The notes under the pieces were generated by a model. That model made no database searches. It worked only from the letters and a program-made list of their open reading frames with translations, and was not told the origin of the DNA. From positions 186,001 to 250,000 of the forward strand of contig FPAN01000004.1 of the NCBI GenBank assembly GCA_900116395.1: a stretch of 64,000 nucleotides of DNA, in the 5' to 3' direction. Every line of letters starts with the position of its first letter. The first letter of the stretch is position 1. Positions 8,407-18,511 of the stretch are shown here, piece by piece. This stretch comes from Lachnospiraceae bacterium XBD2001. GTDB lineage: Bacteria; Bacillota; Clostridia; Lachnospirales; Lachnospiraceae. The translations under genes were made by a program, and so were the position numbers.

Positions 8407-8640
8407 ATGGCTATGAATCCAACCGCAATGTTAAAAGCAATGGAAGCGGTAAAGCGCTTCCAGAATAACCATCCGAAGGTGGTATCCTTTTTACGCACCG
8501 TATTAGGCTCTGGATTGCCGGAAGGCACTGTCCTCGAAATAACCTGCACCAAGCCGGGAGAAGAGCCTATAACCACCAATATGAAGGTTACAAAAGATGA
8601 TATCGAACTGTTCCAGAGTTTGAAAGACATGCAGGGATAA
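8407..8640 (+). CDS. Small conserved protein of unknown function
   Basis: A 77-residue protein with no signal peptide or membrane segment. An amphipathic N-terminal helix (MLKAMEAVKRFQNNHPKVVSF) is followed by beta-strand-rich sequence (GTVLEITCTKPGEEPITTN) and a short C-terminal helix (DDIELFQSLKDM). I recall similar short proteins with the HP-V-F...EG-V-E pattern in other Lachnospiraceae, but know no function. GAAGG lies 12 bp before the ATG. The gene is 18 bp after mutS2 and ends at its own terminator, so it is almost certainly the second gene of the mutS2 unit. Reading frame, start site and terminator support a real gene. Confidence 0.75.
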   Translation: MAMNPTAMLKAMEAVKRFQNNHPKVVSFLRTVLGSGLPEGTVLEITCTKPGEEPITTNMKVTKDDIELFQSLKDMQG

Positions 8641-8651
8641 AACATGTAGAG

Positions 8652-8678
8652 GAGGACCGATTTGGTCCTTCTTTTTTT
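8652..8678 (+). terminator. Terminator after the mutS2 unit
   Basis: GAGGACC (8652-8658) and GGTCCTT (8664-8670) form a short stem with a GATTT loop, followed by seven T residues (8672-8678). Confidence 0.75.
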
Positions 8679-8681
8679 GCA

Positions 8682-8716
8682 CAAAAAAAGATCCCTATGA
8701 ACGAATCATAGGGACC
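8682..8716 (-). terminator. Terminator after rplQ
   Basis: On the minus strand GGTCCCTATGA (8706-8716) pairs with TCATAGGGATC (8690-8700) around a 5-base loop and runs into seven T residues. It closes the alpha ribosomal operon and, by position, protects it from the converging mutS2 unit. Confidence 0.85.
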
Positions 8717-8730
8717 TTCTATGGTCTTAA

Positions 8731-9255
8731 TTATACAAGCTCAAGAACAACTTCTAAAGCGCCGTCACCCTTACGCTGACCAATCTTAACGATTCTGGTG
8801 TAACCACCGTTACGTCCTACATACTTAGGAGCAACTTCGTTGAAGATGTGATCCGGAAGGTTAACAACCTTAGTATCACGCTTCTTATCACCCTTCTCAG
8901 TTACAGGGTATAAGAACTTTAACATCTGACGACGAGCGTGAAGACGGGATGGGTTATCCTTCTTGATGGTCTTCTCAACGGTATCATAAACAGTTACCTT
9001 CTTACCATCAACAACTTCCTTAACTCTCTTGCCGTCCTTGTCCTTGCGAGCAACCTTAGCCTGAACGGTAACTTCTTCGAAGTTATCCTTCTCCTTAACT
9101 GCTAAAGCGATCATGCTCTCAGCGATCTTAGCAACTTCCTTAGCCTTAGCCTCGGTGGTAACGATCTTGCCATGATATAACAACTGAGTTACCTGGTTGC
9201 GAAGAAGAGCCTTTCTCTGAGAAGATGTTCTTCCTAACTTTCTGTACTTTGCCAT
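8731..9255 (-). CDS. rplQ: Large-subunit ribosomal protein L17 (bL17), extended form
   Basis: A 174-residue L17. The N-terminal half ([18 protein letters not shown]) and the C-terminal [15 protein letters not shown] are canonical, but the core is longer than the usual 115-130 residues. A basic/acidic insertion (about 66-95, [21 protein letters not shown]) sits in the middle, a form I believe is common in this family of bacteria. L17 lies near the peptide exit tunnel. It is the last gene of the rpmJ-rpsM-rpsK-rpsD-rpoA-rplQ string, 135 bp after rpoA, with a strong AGGAGG site. Confidence 0.95.
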   Translation of the reverse strand: MAKYRKLGRTSSQRKALLRNQVTQLLYHGKIVTTEAKAKEVAKIAESMIALAVKEKDNFEEVTVQAKVARKDKDGKRVKEVVDGKKVTVYDTVEKTIKKDNPSRLHARRQMLKFLYPVTEKGDKKRDTKVVNLPDHIFNEVAPKYVGRNGGYTRIVKIGQRKGDGALEVVLELV

Positions 9256-9390
9256 AATATTTTCCTCCTATTGGTGGCAGACAGGCCTGCACTCTTTGGA
9301 TTTACCATTCCTGCCCTATATTCCACTTGGAGACTACACAGCCGTGCCATTCGGACTTACCAGCCATGCAGATCCAAATTGTAACTTAAA

Positions 9391-10347
9391 TTACTCTTCA
9401 GTGATTCGAAGGCTTAAGCCCAAGTCACTTAACTTCTGCAGTACTTCCTCAAGGGACTTACGACCAAGGTTACGAACCTTCATCATGTCGTCAGGAGTCT
9501 TATCGCAGAGCTCCTTAACAGTACTAATACCTGCTCTCTTCAAGCAGTTGTAAGAACGAACAGATAACTCTAACTCCTCGATTGGCATCTCGCCAACAGT
9601 GTTGGAGCTCTCTGCAGGAGTATCGCTCATGATCTCGATGTCGTTAGCAGCATCGGATAAGTTCACGAACAAGTTCAAGTGCTCGCTTAATACCTTAGCA
9701 GCAAGGCTTACAGCCTCATCAGGATCAAGAGTACCGTTGGTGTAAACATCCAAGGTAAGCTTATCGAAGTCAGTAACCTGACCTACACGAGTATTCTCAA
9801 CCTTCATGTTCACACGCTCGATAGGAGTGTAGATAGAATCTACAGCGATAACTCCGATTGGAGTATCCTCATTCTTATTCTTATCGGAGCCAACGTAACC
9901 ACGTCCGTTGGTGATGGTAAGCTCCATGTATAACTTGCTTCCGTTACCATTCAAGTTAGCGATAACAAGATCCGGATTCATTACTTCGATATCACTGTCG
10001 AAGTGGATATCAGAAGCACGTACAGGACCCTCGCCCTCGAACTCAAGATAAGCGGTCTTAGGCTCATCGGACTTGCTATTATTTCTAAGAGCAAGCTCCT
10101 TGATGTTCATGATAATCTCAGTCACATCTTCCTTAACGCCCGGGATAGATGAAAATTCATGAAGGACACCTTCGATCTTCACCTGGCTTACTGCTGTGCC
10201 CGGAAGGGATGAGAGCATAATTCTTCTAAGGGAATTTCCAAGAGTTGTTCCATAACCTCTTTCAAGTGGCTCTACAACAAATCTTCCGTATCTCTTGTCT
10301 TCTGAAATTTCAGCAATCTCAATGTTTGGTTTTTCGAAATCGAACAA
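9391..10347 (-). CDS. rpoA: DNA-directed RNA polymerase alpha subunit
   Basis: A 318-residue alpha subunit. The N-terminal assembly domain (about 1-230; [15 protein letters not shown]) dimerises and binds beta and beta-prime. The C-terminal domain (about 245-318; [28 protein letters not shown]) contacts UP elements and activators. The start is TTG at 10347, with GGAGG 9 bp upstream; no ATG fits the conserved [12 protein letters not shown]-terminus. It is embedded between rpsD and rplQ as in most bacteria. Confidence 0.97.
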   Translation of the reverse strand: MFDFEKPNIEIAEISEDKRYGRFVVEPLERGYGTTLGNSLRRIMLSSLPGTAVSQVKIEGVLHEFSSIPGVKEDVTEIIMNIKELALRNNSKSDEPKTAYLEFEGEGPVRASDIHFDSDIEVMNPDLVIANLNGNGSKLYMELTITNGRGYVGSDKNKNEDTPIGVIAVDSIYTPIERVNMKVENTRVGQVTDFDKLTLDVYTNGTLDPDEAVSLAAKVLSEHLNLFVNLSDAANDIEIMSDTPAESSNTVGEMPIEELELSVRSYNCLKRAGISTVKELCDKTPDDMMKVRNLGRKSLEEVLQKLSDLGLSLRITEE

Positions 10348-10416
10348 TCTAAAGTCCCTCCTTTGCTCATTTATCTATCATTATAATTCAAAATAAGTTC
10401 AATAAAAACTACCAAA

Positions 10417-11010
10417 TTACTTAGAATATAACTCGACAATAAGCATCTCATCTACAGGGACATCGATCATATCACGCTTAGGAAGCTCCTTAACGCTACC
10501 CTGTAACTTCTCAGCATCGAACTCAACCCACTCAGGAAGTGTTCTACCGCCGGTTACTTCAAGGATATCCTTGAATCTCTGAAGGCTCTTGGACTTCTCA
10601 CGAACTTCGATTACATCGCCAGCCTTAACAAGGTAAGAAGGAATGTTTACACACTTACCGTTTACAAGGATGAACTTATGTCCAACGATCTGACGAGCCT
10701 CACGACGGGTTCTAGCAAGACCCATACGGAATACTACGTTATCCAAACGACGCTCTAAGAGAATCATTAAGTTCTCACCAGTCATACCCTTCTGGTTATC
10801 AGCCTTGGTGTAGTAGTTACGGAAAGGCTTCTCAAGAACTCCATAAATGAACTTAGCTTTCTGCTTCTCTCTTAACTGAAGACCGTACTCAGAGGTCTTA
10901 CGGTTAGATCTTGTTAACTGTCTCTTTGACTTTTTATCTACTCCTAAGTATGCAGGCTCTAAACCTAAGGATCTGCATCTCTTAAGGATTGGTGTTTTAT
11001 TAACTGCCAT
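10417..11010 (-). CDS. rpsD: Small-subunit ribosomal protein S4 (uS4)
   Basis: A 197-residue S4 that nucleates 30S assembly by binding 16S rRNA. The N-terminal region has a single Cys (Cys12), so this is the zinc-free form. The S4 RNA-binding domain lies at about 87-150 ([20 protein letters not shown]). In many bacteria S4 represses this operon by binding its mRNA; I see no clear S4-type pseudoknot, so regulation is open. It is 18 bp after rpsK. Confidence 0.97.
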   Translation of the reverse strand: MAVNKTPILKRCRSLGLEPAYLGVDKKSKRQLTRSNRKTSEYGLQLREKQKAKFIYGVLEKPFRNYYTKADNQKGMTGENLMILLERRLDNVVFRMGLARTRREARQIVGHKFILVNGKCVNIPSYLVKAGDVIEVREKSKSLQRFKDILEVTGGRTLPEWVEFDAEKLQGSVKELPKRDMIDVPVDEMLIVELYSK

Positions 11011-11028
11011 CTTAATTAAATCCTCCTA

Positions 11029-11421
11029 TTAGACTCTTCTACGCTTAGGTGGGCGACAACCATTGTGAGGAACCGGAGTAACGTCCTTAATGGAAAGAAC
11101 ATCGATTCCACATGCAGCCAATGCTCTGATTGCTGCCTCACGACCTGAACCAGGTCCTTTTACGAATACATCAACTGTCTTTAATCCGTGCGGAAGAGCA
11201 GCCTTTGCAGCTGTCTCTGCTGCTACCTGTGCAGCATACGGAGTAGATTTCCTTGAACCTCTAAATCCAAGACCACCTGCACTTGCCCAAGAAAGAGCAT
11301 TTCCTTCAGCATCTGTTAAGGTAACGATGGTGTTATTGAAAGATGCCTGAATATGTGCCTGGCCATGTTCAACGTTTTTCTTTACGCGCTTTTTTGTAAC
11401 TTTCTTTGCTACTTTAGCCAT
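11029..11421 (-). CDS. rpsK: Small-subunit ribosomal protein S11 (uS11)
   Basis: A 130-residue S11 of standard length. It has the conserved central block ([30 protein letters not shown]) and the C-terminal [13 protein letters not shown] that lies on the 30S platform near the mRNA exit. It is 36 bp downstream of rpsM. Confidence 0.97.
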   Translation of the reverse strand: MAKVAKKVTKKRVKKNVEHGQAHIQASFNNTIVTLTDAEGNALSWASAGGLGFRGSRKSTPYAAQVAAETAAKAALPHGLKTVDVFVKGPGSGREAAIRALAACGIDVLSIKDVTPVPHNGCRPPKRRRV

Positions 11422-11457
11422 ATCTAAACTAACCTACTTTCTCAAATATCAATATAA

Positions 11458-11829
11458 TTACTTCTTCTTATTTGCAACAGTTCTCTTAGGACCCTTACGA
11501 GTTCTAGCGTTGGTCTTAGTCTTCTGACCACGTACAGGAAGATTCTTTCTGTGACGGATTCCGCGATAGCATCCGATCTCCTGTAATCTCTTAATGTTAA
11601 GAGCGATGTCACGACGCAAATCACCTTCTACAAGGATTCCCTGCTGATCGATAACGTCACTAATCTTCTTAACTTCTTCGTCGGTGATGTCCTTAACACG
11701 AGTGTTAGGATCTACGCCGGCTTCTTCCAAAATCTTGGTTGCACTTACTCTACCAATTCCGTAAATGTAAGTTAAACCAATTTCGATTCTTTTTTCTCTT
11801 GGTAAATCTACACCTGCGATACGAGCCAT
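11458..11829 (-). CDS. rpsM: Small-subunit ribosomal protein S13 (uS13)
   Basis: A 123-residue S13 with the typical [23 protein letters not shown] start and a basic C-terminal tail ([15 protein letters not shown]) that reaches towards the P-site tRNA. GGAGG lies 11 bp before the ATG. A 175-bp gap separates it from rpmJ upstream; I see no clear terminator in that gap. Confidence 0.97.
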   Translation of the reverse strand: MARIAGVDLPREKRIEIGLTYIYGIGRVSATKILEEAGVDPNTRVKDITDEEVKKISDVIDQQGILVEGDLRRDIALNIKRLQEIGCYRGIRHRKNLPVRGQKTKTNARTRKGPKRTVANKKK

Positions 11830-12004
11830 GTGTACTTACTCCTCCTTAAAGTTTTTGTGGATAAAAAGTCATATCCAAATGAATAACTGCAAAATGCCGA
11901 CACTCCCCCGGTATGTTGGAAAGCCTCGACTTGTATATTATGAATAGCAGTCTAACTCAACAAACTGCTACAGCCGCCATAATAAACAAAACAACTGACA
12001 GAAA

Positions 12005-12118
12005 TTAACCCTGTCTCTGCTTGTGCTTCGGGTTCTCACAGATAATTCTGATGCTACCCTTTCTCTTAATAACCTTGCATTTCTCGCAAATTGGCTTTAC
12101 TGATGAACGAACCTTCAT
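12005..12118 (-). CDS. rpmJ: Large-subunit ribosomal protein L36 (bL36), zinc form
   Basis: A 37-residue gene read directly from the sequence: [15 protein letters not shown] to the stop at 12005. Cys11, Cys14, Cys27 and His32 make the zinc-binding C+ form. GGAGG is 7 bp upstream of the ATG. It is the first gene after the internal promoter at 12160-12188, so it heads the alpha-operon transcript. Confidence 0.95.
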   Translation of the reverse strand: MKVRSSVKPICEKCKVIKRKGSIRIICENPKHKQRQG

Positions 12119-12159
12119 CGGGATCCTCCTTTCCACTGTTTCAAAAGTGTCCGCATAAC

Positions 12160-12188
12160 ATTATACAAAGGCACTTCATAAAAGTCAA
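12160..12188 (-). promoter_or_regulatory. Predicted internal promoter for rpmJ-rplQ
   Basis: Minus strand TTGACT (12183-12188), 17 bp, TATAAT (12160-12165), between infA and rpmJ. It allows the rpmJ-rpsM-rpsK-rpsD-rpoA-rplQ segment to be transcribed independently of the S10-spc promoter 12 kb upstream. Confidence 0.7.
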
Positions 12189-12234
12189 TGAATTTATTTA
12201 TATTCATAATTAAAATAATTATGACTAAAAATAC

Positions 12235-12453
12235 TTACTTATCTCTCCAGATGATTCTGCCCTTGGTCAGATCATAAGGTGACATCTCAATAGTAACCTT
12301 ATCACCAGGAAGGATGCGGATATAGTTCATACGCAGCTTACCGCTGATATGTGCCAAAATCTGATGGCCGTTTTCCAATTCAACAGAAAACATGGCATTC
12401 GGTAACTTTTCAATTACTGTTCCTTCAACCTCAATAACGTCTGTCTTTGACAT
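12235..12453 (-). CDS. infA: Translation initiation factor IF-1
   Basis: A 72-residue S1/OB-fold protein of standard length ([25 protein letters not shown], with the conserved end GRIIWRDK). It occupies the 30S A site during initiation. It starts 1 bp after the stop of the KOW-domain gene, so the two are probably translationally coupled. Confidence 0.97.
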   Translation of the reverse strand: MSKTDVIEVEGTVIEKLPNAMFSVELENGHQILAHISGKLRMNYIRILPGDKVTIEMSPYDLTKGRIIWRDK

Positions 12454-12454
12454 T

Positions 12455-12724
12455 TCATATTTCCTTTCTGTCTTCGTGATTGTTCTGATAAGTCTTCAGA
12501 ATCTTCTTGATGAGAGCATCATCCAGTGGATCCTCCGCAAGACTTCTCAACTCCTGTGTTAAGGATTTGATTACTTGCAGATGCTTCCATTTCTTTATCT
12601 TCGGACGGGCCATGGTTCGATGTGTTCCATCTGCCAACACTGCTGCATCCTCATGGGATTCAACGACGACATACACACGATTTTTATCATGGCCGACCTT
12701 TGACTTTGCTAAAACCAGCGACAT
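12455..12724 (-). CDS. KOW-domain RNA-binding protein (L14e-like)
   Basis: An 89-residue basic protein. The N-terminus ([18 protein letters not shown], then [16 protein letters not shown]) resembles the KOW domain of L14e/L19e-like proteins annotated between adk/map and infA in many Clostridia. The C-terminal third is a predicted helix rich in acidic residues and lysine. Its exact role in ribosome biology is not known to me. It is squeezed between adk and infA with 1-bp gaps on both sides, so it is certainly co-translated with core translation genes. The methionine aminopeptidase gene map, often found here, is absent. Confidence 0.8.
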   Translation of the reverse strand: MSLVLAKSKVGHDKNRVYVVVESHEDAAVLADGTHRTMARPKIKKWKHLQVIKSLTQELRSLAEDPLDDALIKKILKTYQNNHEDRKEI

Positions 12725-12725
12725 C

Positions 12726-13370
12726 CTATGCTCCTAAGATATTAACGATATCCTCGAATACCTTATCCATTGGCTGAGTTCCATCAACGGACTTCAGGAT
12801 ACCCTTCTTGCTATAGAAATCAATCAATGGCTGTGTCTGCTCGTGATAAACATTTAATCTCTTCTGAACGGTTTCCGGCTTGTCATCATCACGGATAACA
12901 AGTTCAGATCCGCAATTATCACATACGCCTTCCTTCTTTGGCGGAATGGATACGATGTGATAGGTTGCTCCGCACTTTAAGCAAGCGCGTCTACCGGACA
13001 TACGATTTACAATGTTCTCATCCGGAACATCAACGTCGATTGCAAAGTCCATAGACTCATTCAACTTTGCCAAGGCATTTTCCAATGCCTCTGCCTGTGG
13101 AATTGTTCTTGGAAAACCATCTAAAACAAATCCATTCACGCAATCATCCTGCTGAATGCGGTCAACAACTAAATCGCAAGTCAGTTCGTCCGGAACCAAT
13201 AATCCCTGGTCCATGTAAGTCTTAGCCTTCTGACCAAGCTCTGTATTGTTCTTGATGTTAGCGCGGAAGATATCTCCAGTGGAAATATGCGGAATATTGT
13301 ACTTGCCTGCAATCTGCTTTGCCTGAGTACCTTTTCCGGCTCCCGGTGCACCTAACATGATGATTTTCAT
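12726..13370 (-). CDS. adk: Adenylate kinase, zinc form
   Basis: A 214-residue long-form adenylate kinase that equilibrates ATP, ADP and AMP. It has the P-loop GAPGAGKGT (about 7-15), the AMP-binding DGFPRT (84-89) and a LID domain with Cys130, Cys133, Cys150 and Cys153 that bind structural zinc, as in Gram-positive enzymes. It follows secY, the usual spc-operon order. Confidence 0.97.
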   Translation of the reverse strand: MKIIMLGAPGAGKGTQAKQIAGKYNIPHISTGDIFRANIKNNTELGQKAKTYMDQGLLVPDELTCDLVVDRIQQDDCVNGFVLDGFPRTIPQAEALENALAKLNESMDFAIDVDVPDENIVNRMSGRRACLKCGATYHIVSIPPKKEGVCDNCGSELVIRDDDKPETVQKRLNVYHEQTQPLIDFYSKKGILKSVDGTQPMDKVFEDIVNILGA

Positions 13371-13469
13371 AAAAACTCCTCCTTGTAACTTAGAAGATTT
13401 AATTGTAAAAACGCCCTTCTCTTAACACCACGTATGGAGATACAGGAAAATCCCGTATCTCCACCGTAA

Positions 13470-14786
13470 TTACTCACTCAAAAATCCTCTGTAATTTCTA
13501 ACCAGCATCTGAGATTCAATCTGCTTCAAGGTCTCAACTACAACACCAACTACGATGATGATGGATGTTCCACCAAAGGAAACAGAAGCCTTAAACAAAC
13601 CGTTCAATGCAATTGGGAATAAAGATACAATTGCAAGACCAACTGCTCCAATGAAGATGATGTGTGTCAAAATTCCTGTTAAGTACTCACTAGTCGGATG
13701 ACCAGGACGAATACCAGGAATGAATCCACCCTGTCGCTTCATGTTATTTGCAATTTCCAACGGATTGAAAGTAATCGTTGTGTAGAAATATGCAAATGCG
13801 ATAATCAAAAGTACATATACGAGTGCTCCGATTGAGTAAATCCAATTGCTTGTATTAAACCAGTTGGACTGTGATAATCCACGAAGGATTTCATATCCCC
13901 AGCCTGTACCATTGTTCTTACCAATGAGGGCAGCAATGATAACAGGTGTCTGCATCAATGACTGTGCAAAGATGACCGGAATAACACCGCCGGTATTTAC
14001 CTTCAATGGGATGTAGGTGGAGCTGCCTCCAACCATACGATTGCTTCCCTGAAGCTTCTTACTGTACTGTACCGGAATTCTACGCTCTGCGTTCTGTAGC
14101 AATACTACAAAAACAACAAGTGCAATGATGATAGCTGCGATTACGACTCCAGCTAAAACCCCCTTCGCAGCGGTCTGACCACTGATGAACTGCTCATACA
14201 GATTGGTTAAATCACTAGGCATACGGGAAATGATATTGATAATCAAAACGATTGAAATACCATTACCGATTCCACGCTCTGTGATACGCTCACCAATCCA
14301 CATAAGGATTGCAGATCCACCGGTTAGTGCTGCAATTACAAGGATCACCGGAAGTGGCTTGAAGGAGGTTAAATAACCACCGCGGCCAAATCCGATTGCC
14401 ATTGCTGTAGACTCCATTAATGCAAGGCCGACCGTAACAAATCGAGTGATCTTAGTTAATGTCTTACGTCCCTGCTCACCATCTCTTTGCATCTCTTCCA
14501 GCTTAGGAAACGCAATGGTTAACAACTGGATGATAATGGAAGATGTGATGTAAGGCGTAATGCTCAATGCAAATACAGACATCTGCTCAAAAGAACCGCC
14601 TGTGAATGCATTGAAGAAGTTCATAGCATCTCCCGTTGCTTTGAACAAACGGGAGAATACTTCAGGATCAACGCCCGGAACCGGTAACTGAGATCCCAAT
14701 CGAACTACGATCAGCATTAAGAATGTAAAAATAATTCTATGTCTTAAATCTTTGATTTTAAATGCATTTCGGAGTGTCTCAAACAT
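13470..14786 (-). CDS. secY: Protein translocase subunit SecY
   Basis: A 438-residue channel protein with ten predicted membrane helices, starting with FKIKDLRHRIIFTFLMLIV and ending with a cytoplasmic LVRNYRGFLSE. It forms the SecYE pore through which proteins are exported or inserted; SecE is encoded at 62447-62656. Its ATG overlaps the rplO stop by 1 bp (TAATG), a sign of translational coupling. Confidence 0.97.
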   Translation of the reverse strand: MFETLRNAFKIKDLRHRIIFTFLMLIVVRLGSQLPVPGVDPEVFSRLFKATGDAMNFFNAFTGGSFEQMSVFALSITPYITSSIIIQLLTIAFPKLEEMQRDGEQGRKTLTKITRFVTVGLALMESTAMAIGFGRGGYLTSFKPLPVILVIAALTGGSAILMWIGERITERGIGNGISIVLIINIISRMPSDLTNLYEQFISGQTAAKGVLAGVVIAAIIIALVVFVVLLQNAERRIPVQYSKKLQGSNRMVGGSSTYIPLKVNTGGVIPVIFAQSLMQTPVIIAALIGKNNGTGWGYEILRGLSQSNWFNTSNWIYSIGALVYVLLIIAFAYFYTTITFNPLEIANNMKRQGGFIPGIRPGHPTSEYLTGILTHIIFIGAVGLAIVSLFPIALNGLFKASVSFGGTSIIIVVGVVVETLKQIESQMLVRNYRGFLSE

Positions 14787-15226
14787 TAGATCACCTCAGC
14801 TTTTCCACCAAGGGCCTCAATCTTTTCCTTTGCACTTGCGCTGAATGCATTTACAGAAACGTTCAGCTTCTTTGTAAGCTCGCCGTTGCCAAGAATCTTA
14901 ACGCCATCAAAGCTGTTCTTAACAACACCAGCTGCTCTAAGAGCCTCTACGGTTACGTCAGCACCGTTCTCGAAACGCTCCAACTCAGAAAGATTGATTG
15001 CAACAATCTTCTTAGTGTTAGGATTAGTAAATCCACGCTTTGGAATACGTCTATATAAAGGCATCTGACCACCTTCGAAACCTGGTCTAGGAGCTCCGGA
15101 ACGAGCCTTCTGTCCCTTATGTCCCTTACCAGCAGTCTTGCCGTTACCTGAACCGTGTCCACGTCCTCTTCTGAAATTATCGTTCTGCTTAGAACCGTCT
15201 GCCGGTCTTAAATTAGATAAGTCCAT
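14786..15226 (-). CDS. rplO: Large-subunit ribosomal protein L15 (uL15)
   Basis: A 146-residue L15. The Gly/Arg/Lys-rich N-terminal extension ([20 protein letters not shown]) threads into 23S rRNA; the C-terminal globular part ends [12 protein letters not shown]. It is 23 bp after rpmD and overlaps secY by 1 bp. Confidence 0.97.
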   Translation of the reverse strand: MDLSNLRPADGSKQNDNFRRGRGHGSGNGKTAGKGHKGQKARSGAPRPGFEGGQMPLYRRIPKRGFTNPNTKKIVAINLSELERFENGADVTVEALRAAGVVKNSFDGVKILGNGELTKKLNVSVNAFSASAKEKIEALGGKAEVI

Positions 15227-15249
15227 CGTGACACCTCCTTATTTTAATA

Positions 15250-15435
15250 TTAGATTTCTTCTACTTTTACTAAATGTCTAACCTGCTGAATCATACCACG
15301 AACAGCAGCATTGTCAGGCATCTCAACAGTCTTATTTAACTTTCTAAGACCAAGAGCCTCAACGGTCTTCTTGTTCTTTGGAACAGCACCGATTGGGGAC
15401 TTAACAAGTGTAATTCTTAATTTCTTCTCTGCCAT
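15250..15435 (-). CDS. rpmD: Large-subunit ribosomal protein L30 (uL30)
   Basis: A 61-residue L30 of the short bacterial type ([25 protein letters not shown]). It is 14 bp after rpsE. Confidence 0.96.
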   Translation of the reverse strand: MAEKKLRITLVKSPIGAVPKNKKTVEALGLRKLNKTVEMPDNAAVRGMIQQVRHLVKVEEI

Positions 15436-15449
15436 TTTTTCGTTCCTCC

Positions 15450-15959
15450 TTAACCGAGAATCTCTTCTACAGTCTTACCACGAAGCTTTGCAACTTCTTC
15501 TGGGGACTTTAACTGGCTCAAAGCATCGATTGTTGCAAGAACAACGTTCTGCTTATTGGAAGATCCCAAAGACTTTGTACGGATATTCTGGATACCAGCA
15601 AGCTCGCATACGCTACGTGCAGGACCACCAGCGATGATACCGGTACCTTCTGGAGCCTTCTTCAAAAGAACGGAAGCTCCGGTATGCTTTCCGATGATGT
15701 CATGAGTAATACTATGATTCTCATCAAGCTGAACAGTAATCAGCTTCTTAATTGCATCTTCTTTTCCCTTACGAATAGCTTCTGGGATTTCTGTAGCCTT
15801 ACCAAGTCCAGCGCCTACATGTCCGTTGCCATCGCCAACTACTACGAGAGCGGTGAATCGCATGTTACGACCACCCTTAACAACCTTAACTACGCGCTTG
15901 ATTGATACTACGTTCTCATTTAACTCTAACTGAGATGGATCAATGATCGTACGTTTCAT
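15450..15959 (-). CDS. rpsE: Small-subunit ribosomal protein S5 (uS5)
   Basis: A 169-residue S5 with an N-terminal dsRBD-like domain ([24 protein letters not shown]) and the C-terminal S5 domain ([19 protein letters not shown]). It shapes the mRNA entry channel and decoding accuracy. It is 14 bp after rplR. Confidence 0.97.
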   Translation of the reverse strand: MKRTIIDPSQLELNENVVSIKRVVKVVKGGRNMRFTALVVVGDGNGHVGAGLGKATEIPEAIRKGKEDAIKKLITVQLDENHSITHDIIGKHTGASVLLKKAPEGTGIIAGGPARSVCELAGIQNIRTKSLGSSNKQNVVLATIDALSQLKSPEEVAKLRGKTVEEILG

Positions 15960-15973
15960 GAATGGTTTCCTCC

Positions 15974-16342
15974 TTAAAATTCTAATCCAGCTTCTCTTGC
16001 TGCATCAGCAAGCGCCTTGATCTTTCCAGCGTAAATAAAGCCGCCTCTATCGAAGACTACTTCCTTGATGTTAGCATCAGCAGCACGCTTAGCAATTACT
16101 TCACCAAGCTTTGCAGCAGCAGCAACATTGTTAGTCTTCTCAAGATCTGCCTTTACTTCCTTATCAAGAGTAGAAGCGGAAACGAGGGTTTTACCTTCGG
16201 TATCATCAATGATCTGTGCATACATATGATTGTTAGAACGGAAAACTGCAAGACGAGGTCTCTGTGCAGTACCGGCTAATGTATGACGTAATCTTCTATG
16301 CTTCTGTGCACGAATTACAGCTCTAGATTTCTTATTAACCAT
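15974..16342 (-). CDS. rplR: Large-subunit ribosomal protein L18 (uL18)
   Basis: A 122-residue L18 that binds 5S rRNA. It has the basic N-terminus ([22 protein letters not shown]) and the conserved end [26 protein letters not shown]. It is 19 bp after rplF. Confidence 0.97.
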   Translation of the reverse strand: MVNKKSRAVIRAQKHRRLRHTLAGTAQRPRLAVFRSNNHMYAQIIDDTEGKTLVSASTLDKEVKADLEKTNNVAAAAKLGEVIAKRAADANIKEVVFDRGGFIYAGKIKALADAAREAGLEF

Positions 16343-16361
16343 TTCCTTTTCACTCCTTTAC

Positions 16362-16901
16362 TTATTTCTTACCGGTCTTACCAACTTTACGTCTGATAAC
16401 TTCATCAGAGTACTTGATACCCTTACCCTTATACGGCTCAGGTCTCTTCTTATCTCTGATGTCAGCAGCGTACTGGCCAACCTTCTCTTTGTCGATGCCC
16501 TTGATGATGATGTTGTTACCCTCAACGGTAGACTCAATTCCATCAGGATCGGTCATCTCTACTGGATGTGAAAAGCCTAAGTTAAGAACAAGCTTGTTTC
16601 CCTGCTTAGTAGCTCTATATCCAACACCGTTAACTTCGAGTGTCTTCTGATATCCTTCAGTTACACCGGTTACCATGTTCTGAATTAAGGATCTTGTTAA
16701 TCCGTGTAAGGATTTCATTTTCTTTAAATCATTCGGTCTAGTAACGACAACTTCTTCACCCTCAACCTTGATTTCCATCTCGGTTGGAAGAGTCTTCTCT
16801 AAAGTTCCCTTTGGACCTTTTACAGTCACAAGATTATTTTCTGCGATGTCAACAGTAACACCTGCTGGGATCGCGATTGGCATTCTTCCTATACGTGACA
16901 T
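16362..16901 (-). CDS. rplF: Large-subunit ribosomal protein L6 (uL6)
   Basis: A 179-residue L6 with two tandem copies of its RNA-binding fold; start [14 protein letters not shown] and C-terminal motif [13 protein letters not shown]. It lies near the factor-binding site of the 50S subunit. A 74-bp gap precedes it after rpsH. Confidence 0.97.
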   Translation of the reverse strand: MSRIGRMPIAIPAGVTVDIAENNLVTVKGPKGTLEKTLPTEMEIKVEGEEVVVTRPNDLKKMKSLHGLTRSLIQNMVTGVTEGYQKTLEVNGVGYRATKQGNKLVLNLGFSHPVEMTDPDGIESTVEGNNIIIKGIDKEKVGQYAADIRDKKRPEPYKGKGIKYSDEVIRRKVGKTGKK

Positions 16902-16975
16902 GCCCGTACCTCCTATAAATAGATTGTATGTCCGACCTCGACGGTCGGTTTATACTTTTGCGACAATAATATTAA

Positions 16976-17377
16976 TTACCAAATATAAGCGATAACTTCG
17001 CCACCGACCTGAAGCTTACGAGCCTCCTTGTCAGTTACGATACCCTTATTGGTAGAAAGGATTGCTGTTCCTAATCCTCCAAGTACTGAAGGGATCTCAT
17101 CCTTGCCAGCGTAAATACGAAGACCAGGCTTGGAGATTCTCTTAATACCGGTAATGATCTTGTCCTTCTTAGCTCCGTTGTACTTCATGGAAATACGGAT
17201 AGTCTTGAAGTTACCATCCTCAACCATTTCGTACTTCTCGATATATCCCTCATCAACCAAGATGTCTGCGATAGCAACCTTGATCTTGGAAGATGGAACG
17301 TCTACTGTATCATGCTTTGCAGTATTAGCGTTACGAATTCTTGTAAGCATATCTGCAATAGGATCGCTCATTGTCAT
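16976..17377 (-). CDS. rpsH: Small-subunit ribosomal protein S8 (uS8)
   Basis: A 133-residue S8 ([35 protein letters not shown] is represented near the C-terminus). In E. coli S8 represses the spc operon; whether that applies here is unknown. The start with two close ATG codons uses the first, which has AGGAGG 8 bp upstream. Confidence 0.97.
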   Translation of the reverse strand: MTMSDPIADMLTRIRNANTAKHDTVDVPSSKIKVAIADILVDEGYIEKYEMVEDGNFKTIRISMKYNGAKKDKIITGIKRISKPGLRIYAGKDEIPSVLGGLGTAILSTNKGIVTDKEARKLQVGGEVIAYIW

Positions 17378-17424
17378 GATTGGTTCCTCCTAATTTTATC
17401 AACTATATGTTACTCACAGGCAGC

Positions 17425-17610
17425 TTACCAAGAAGCCTTCTTTACTCCTGGAATCTCGCCCTTGTATGCTAACTCACGGAAGCATACTCTGCAGATGCCA
17501 TACTTTCTTAAAACAGAATGAGGACGTCCGCAAATTCTGCAACGAGTGTATTCTCTAGTAGAGAATTTCTGCTTGCGCTGCTGCTTGATTTTCATAGATT
17601 TCTTAGCCAT
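17425..17610 (-). CDS. rpsZ: Small-subunit ribosomal protein S14, zinc-binding type Z
   Basis: A 61-residue short S14 (type Z). Cys24, Cys27, Cys40 and Cys43 (CRIC and CRVC) bind zinc, distinguishing it from the longer zinc-free S14. It lies 19 bp after rplE. Confidence 0.96.
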   Translation of the reverse strand: MAKKSMKIKQQRKQKFSTREYTRCRICGRPHSVLRKYGICRVCFRELAYKGEIPGVKKASW

Positions 17611-17629
17611 CTTTTCATTCCCTCCTAGA

Positions 17630-18169
17630 TTACTTTTCGAAAGGCATTCCGAATAATCTTAATAATTCGCGTGCCTCTTCATCGGTCTTTGCTGTGGTAA
17701 CGAAGATGATATCCATACCTCTTACCTTATCTACCTTATCGTACTCGATTTCTGGGAAGATGATCTGCTCCTTGATACCAAGTGCATAATTTCCTCTTCC
17801 GTCGAAGGAATCAGCGCTAACGCCACGGAAGTCACGTACACGAGGAAGTGCAAGATTGATAAGTCTGTCAGCAAACTCATACATCTTCTCTCCACGTAAA
17901 GTGGTCTTACATCCGATTCCCATGCCTTCTCTGATCTTGAAGTTAGCTACGGAATTCTTAGCCTTTGTGATAACAGCCTTCTGACCGGTAATGGTCTCCA
18001 TATCCTTAACAGCTGCCTCTAAAACCTTAGCGTTGTCCTTAGCTTCACCAACACCCATGTTTAACACGATCTTGTCAAGCTTCGGAACTTCCATAATGTT
18101 CTTATAACCAAACTTATCGATCATTGCTTTAACGATCTCATTTTGATACTGATCTTTTAATCTACTCAA
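17630..18169 (-). CDS. rplE: Large-subunit ribosomal protein L5 (uL5)
   Basis: A 179-residue 5S rRNA-binding L5 with [13 protein letters not shown] and the C-terminal [15 protein letters not shown]. The start is TTG at 18169, with GGAGG 9 bp upstream; no ATG fits the conserved [12 protein letters not shown]-terminus. Confidence 0.97.
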   Translation of the reverse strand: MSRLKDQYQNEIVKAMIDKFGYKNIMEVPKLDKIVLNMGVGEAKDNAKVLEAAVKDMETITGQKAVITKAKNSVANFKIREGMGIGCKTTLRGEKMYEFADRLINLALPRVRDFRGVSADSFDGRGNYALGIKEQIIFPEIEYDKVDKVRGMDIIFVTTAKTDEEARELLRLFGMPFEK

Positions 18170-18187
18170 CGAAAACAGCCTCCTCTC

Positions 18188-18499
18188 TTACTTAATTACG
18201 TTGCCGGTCTTCTTGGAGTAACGGACTTTCTTGTCTCCGTCCATCTTGAAACCAACTCTGGTGGTCTTGCCGTCCTCGAGGAGCATTACATTACTGATAT
18301 CAATCGGTCCTTCCTGCTCAACGATGCCACCAGCCTGATTAGCCATGCTAGGCTTAACATGCTTCTTAATCATATGAACACCTTCGACAGTGACCTTATG
18401 ATTCTTATTATCTACAGCGATAACCTTTCCCTCAGAGTTCTTGCTTGTACCAGCAATAACGCGGACCATATCGCCTTTTTTAATCTTAGATGATGCCAT
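18188..18499 (-). CDS. rplX: Large-subunit ribosomal protein L24 (uL24)
   Basis: A 103-residue L24 with an N-terminal KOW motif (KIKKGDMVRVIAGTSKNSEGKV). It initiates 50S assembly. It is 12 bp after rplN. Confidence 0.97.
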   Translation of the reverse strand: MASSKIKKGDMVRVIAGTSKNSEGKVIAVDNKNHKVTVEGVHMIKKHVKPSMANQAGGIVEQEGPIDISNVMLLEDGKTTRVGFKMDGDKKVRYSKKTGNVIK

Positions 18500-18511
18500 A
18501 TTATGATCCTC

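Noticed and set aside
11830-12004. The gap between rpsM and rpmJ as an S4-binding leader
   Set aside because: Short inverted repeats such as AGCAGT/ACTGCT exist, but I could not build a convincing pseudoknot.
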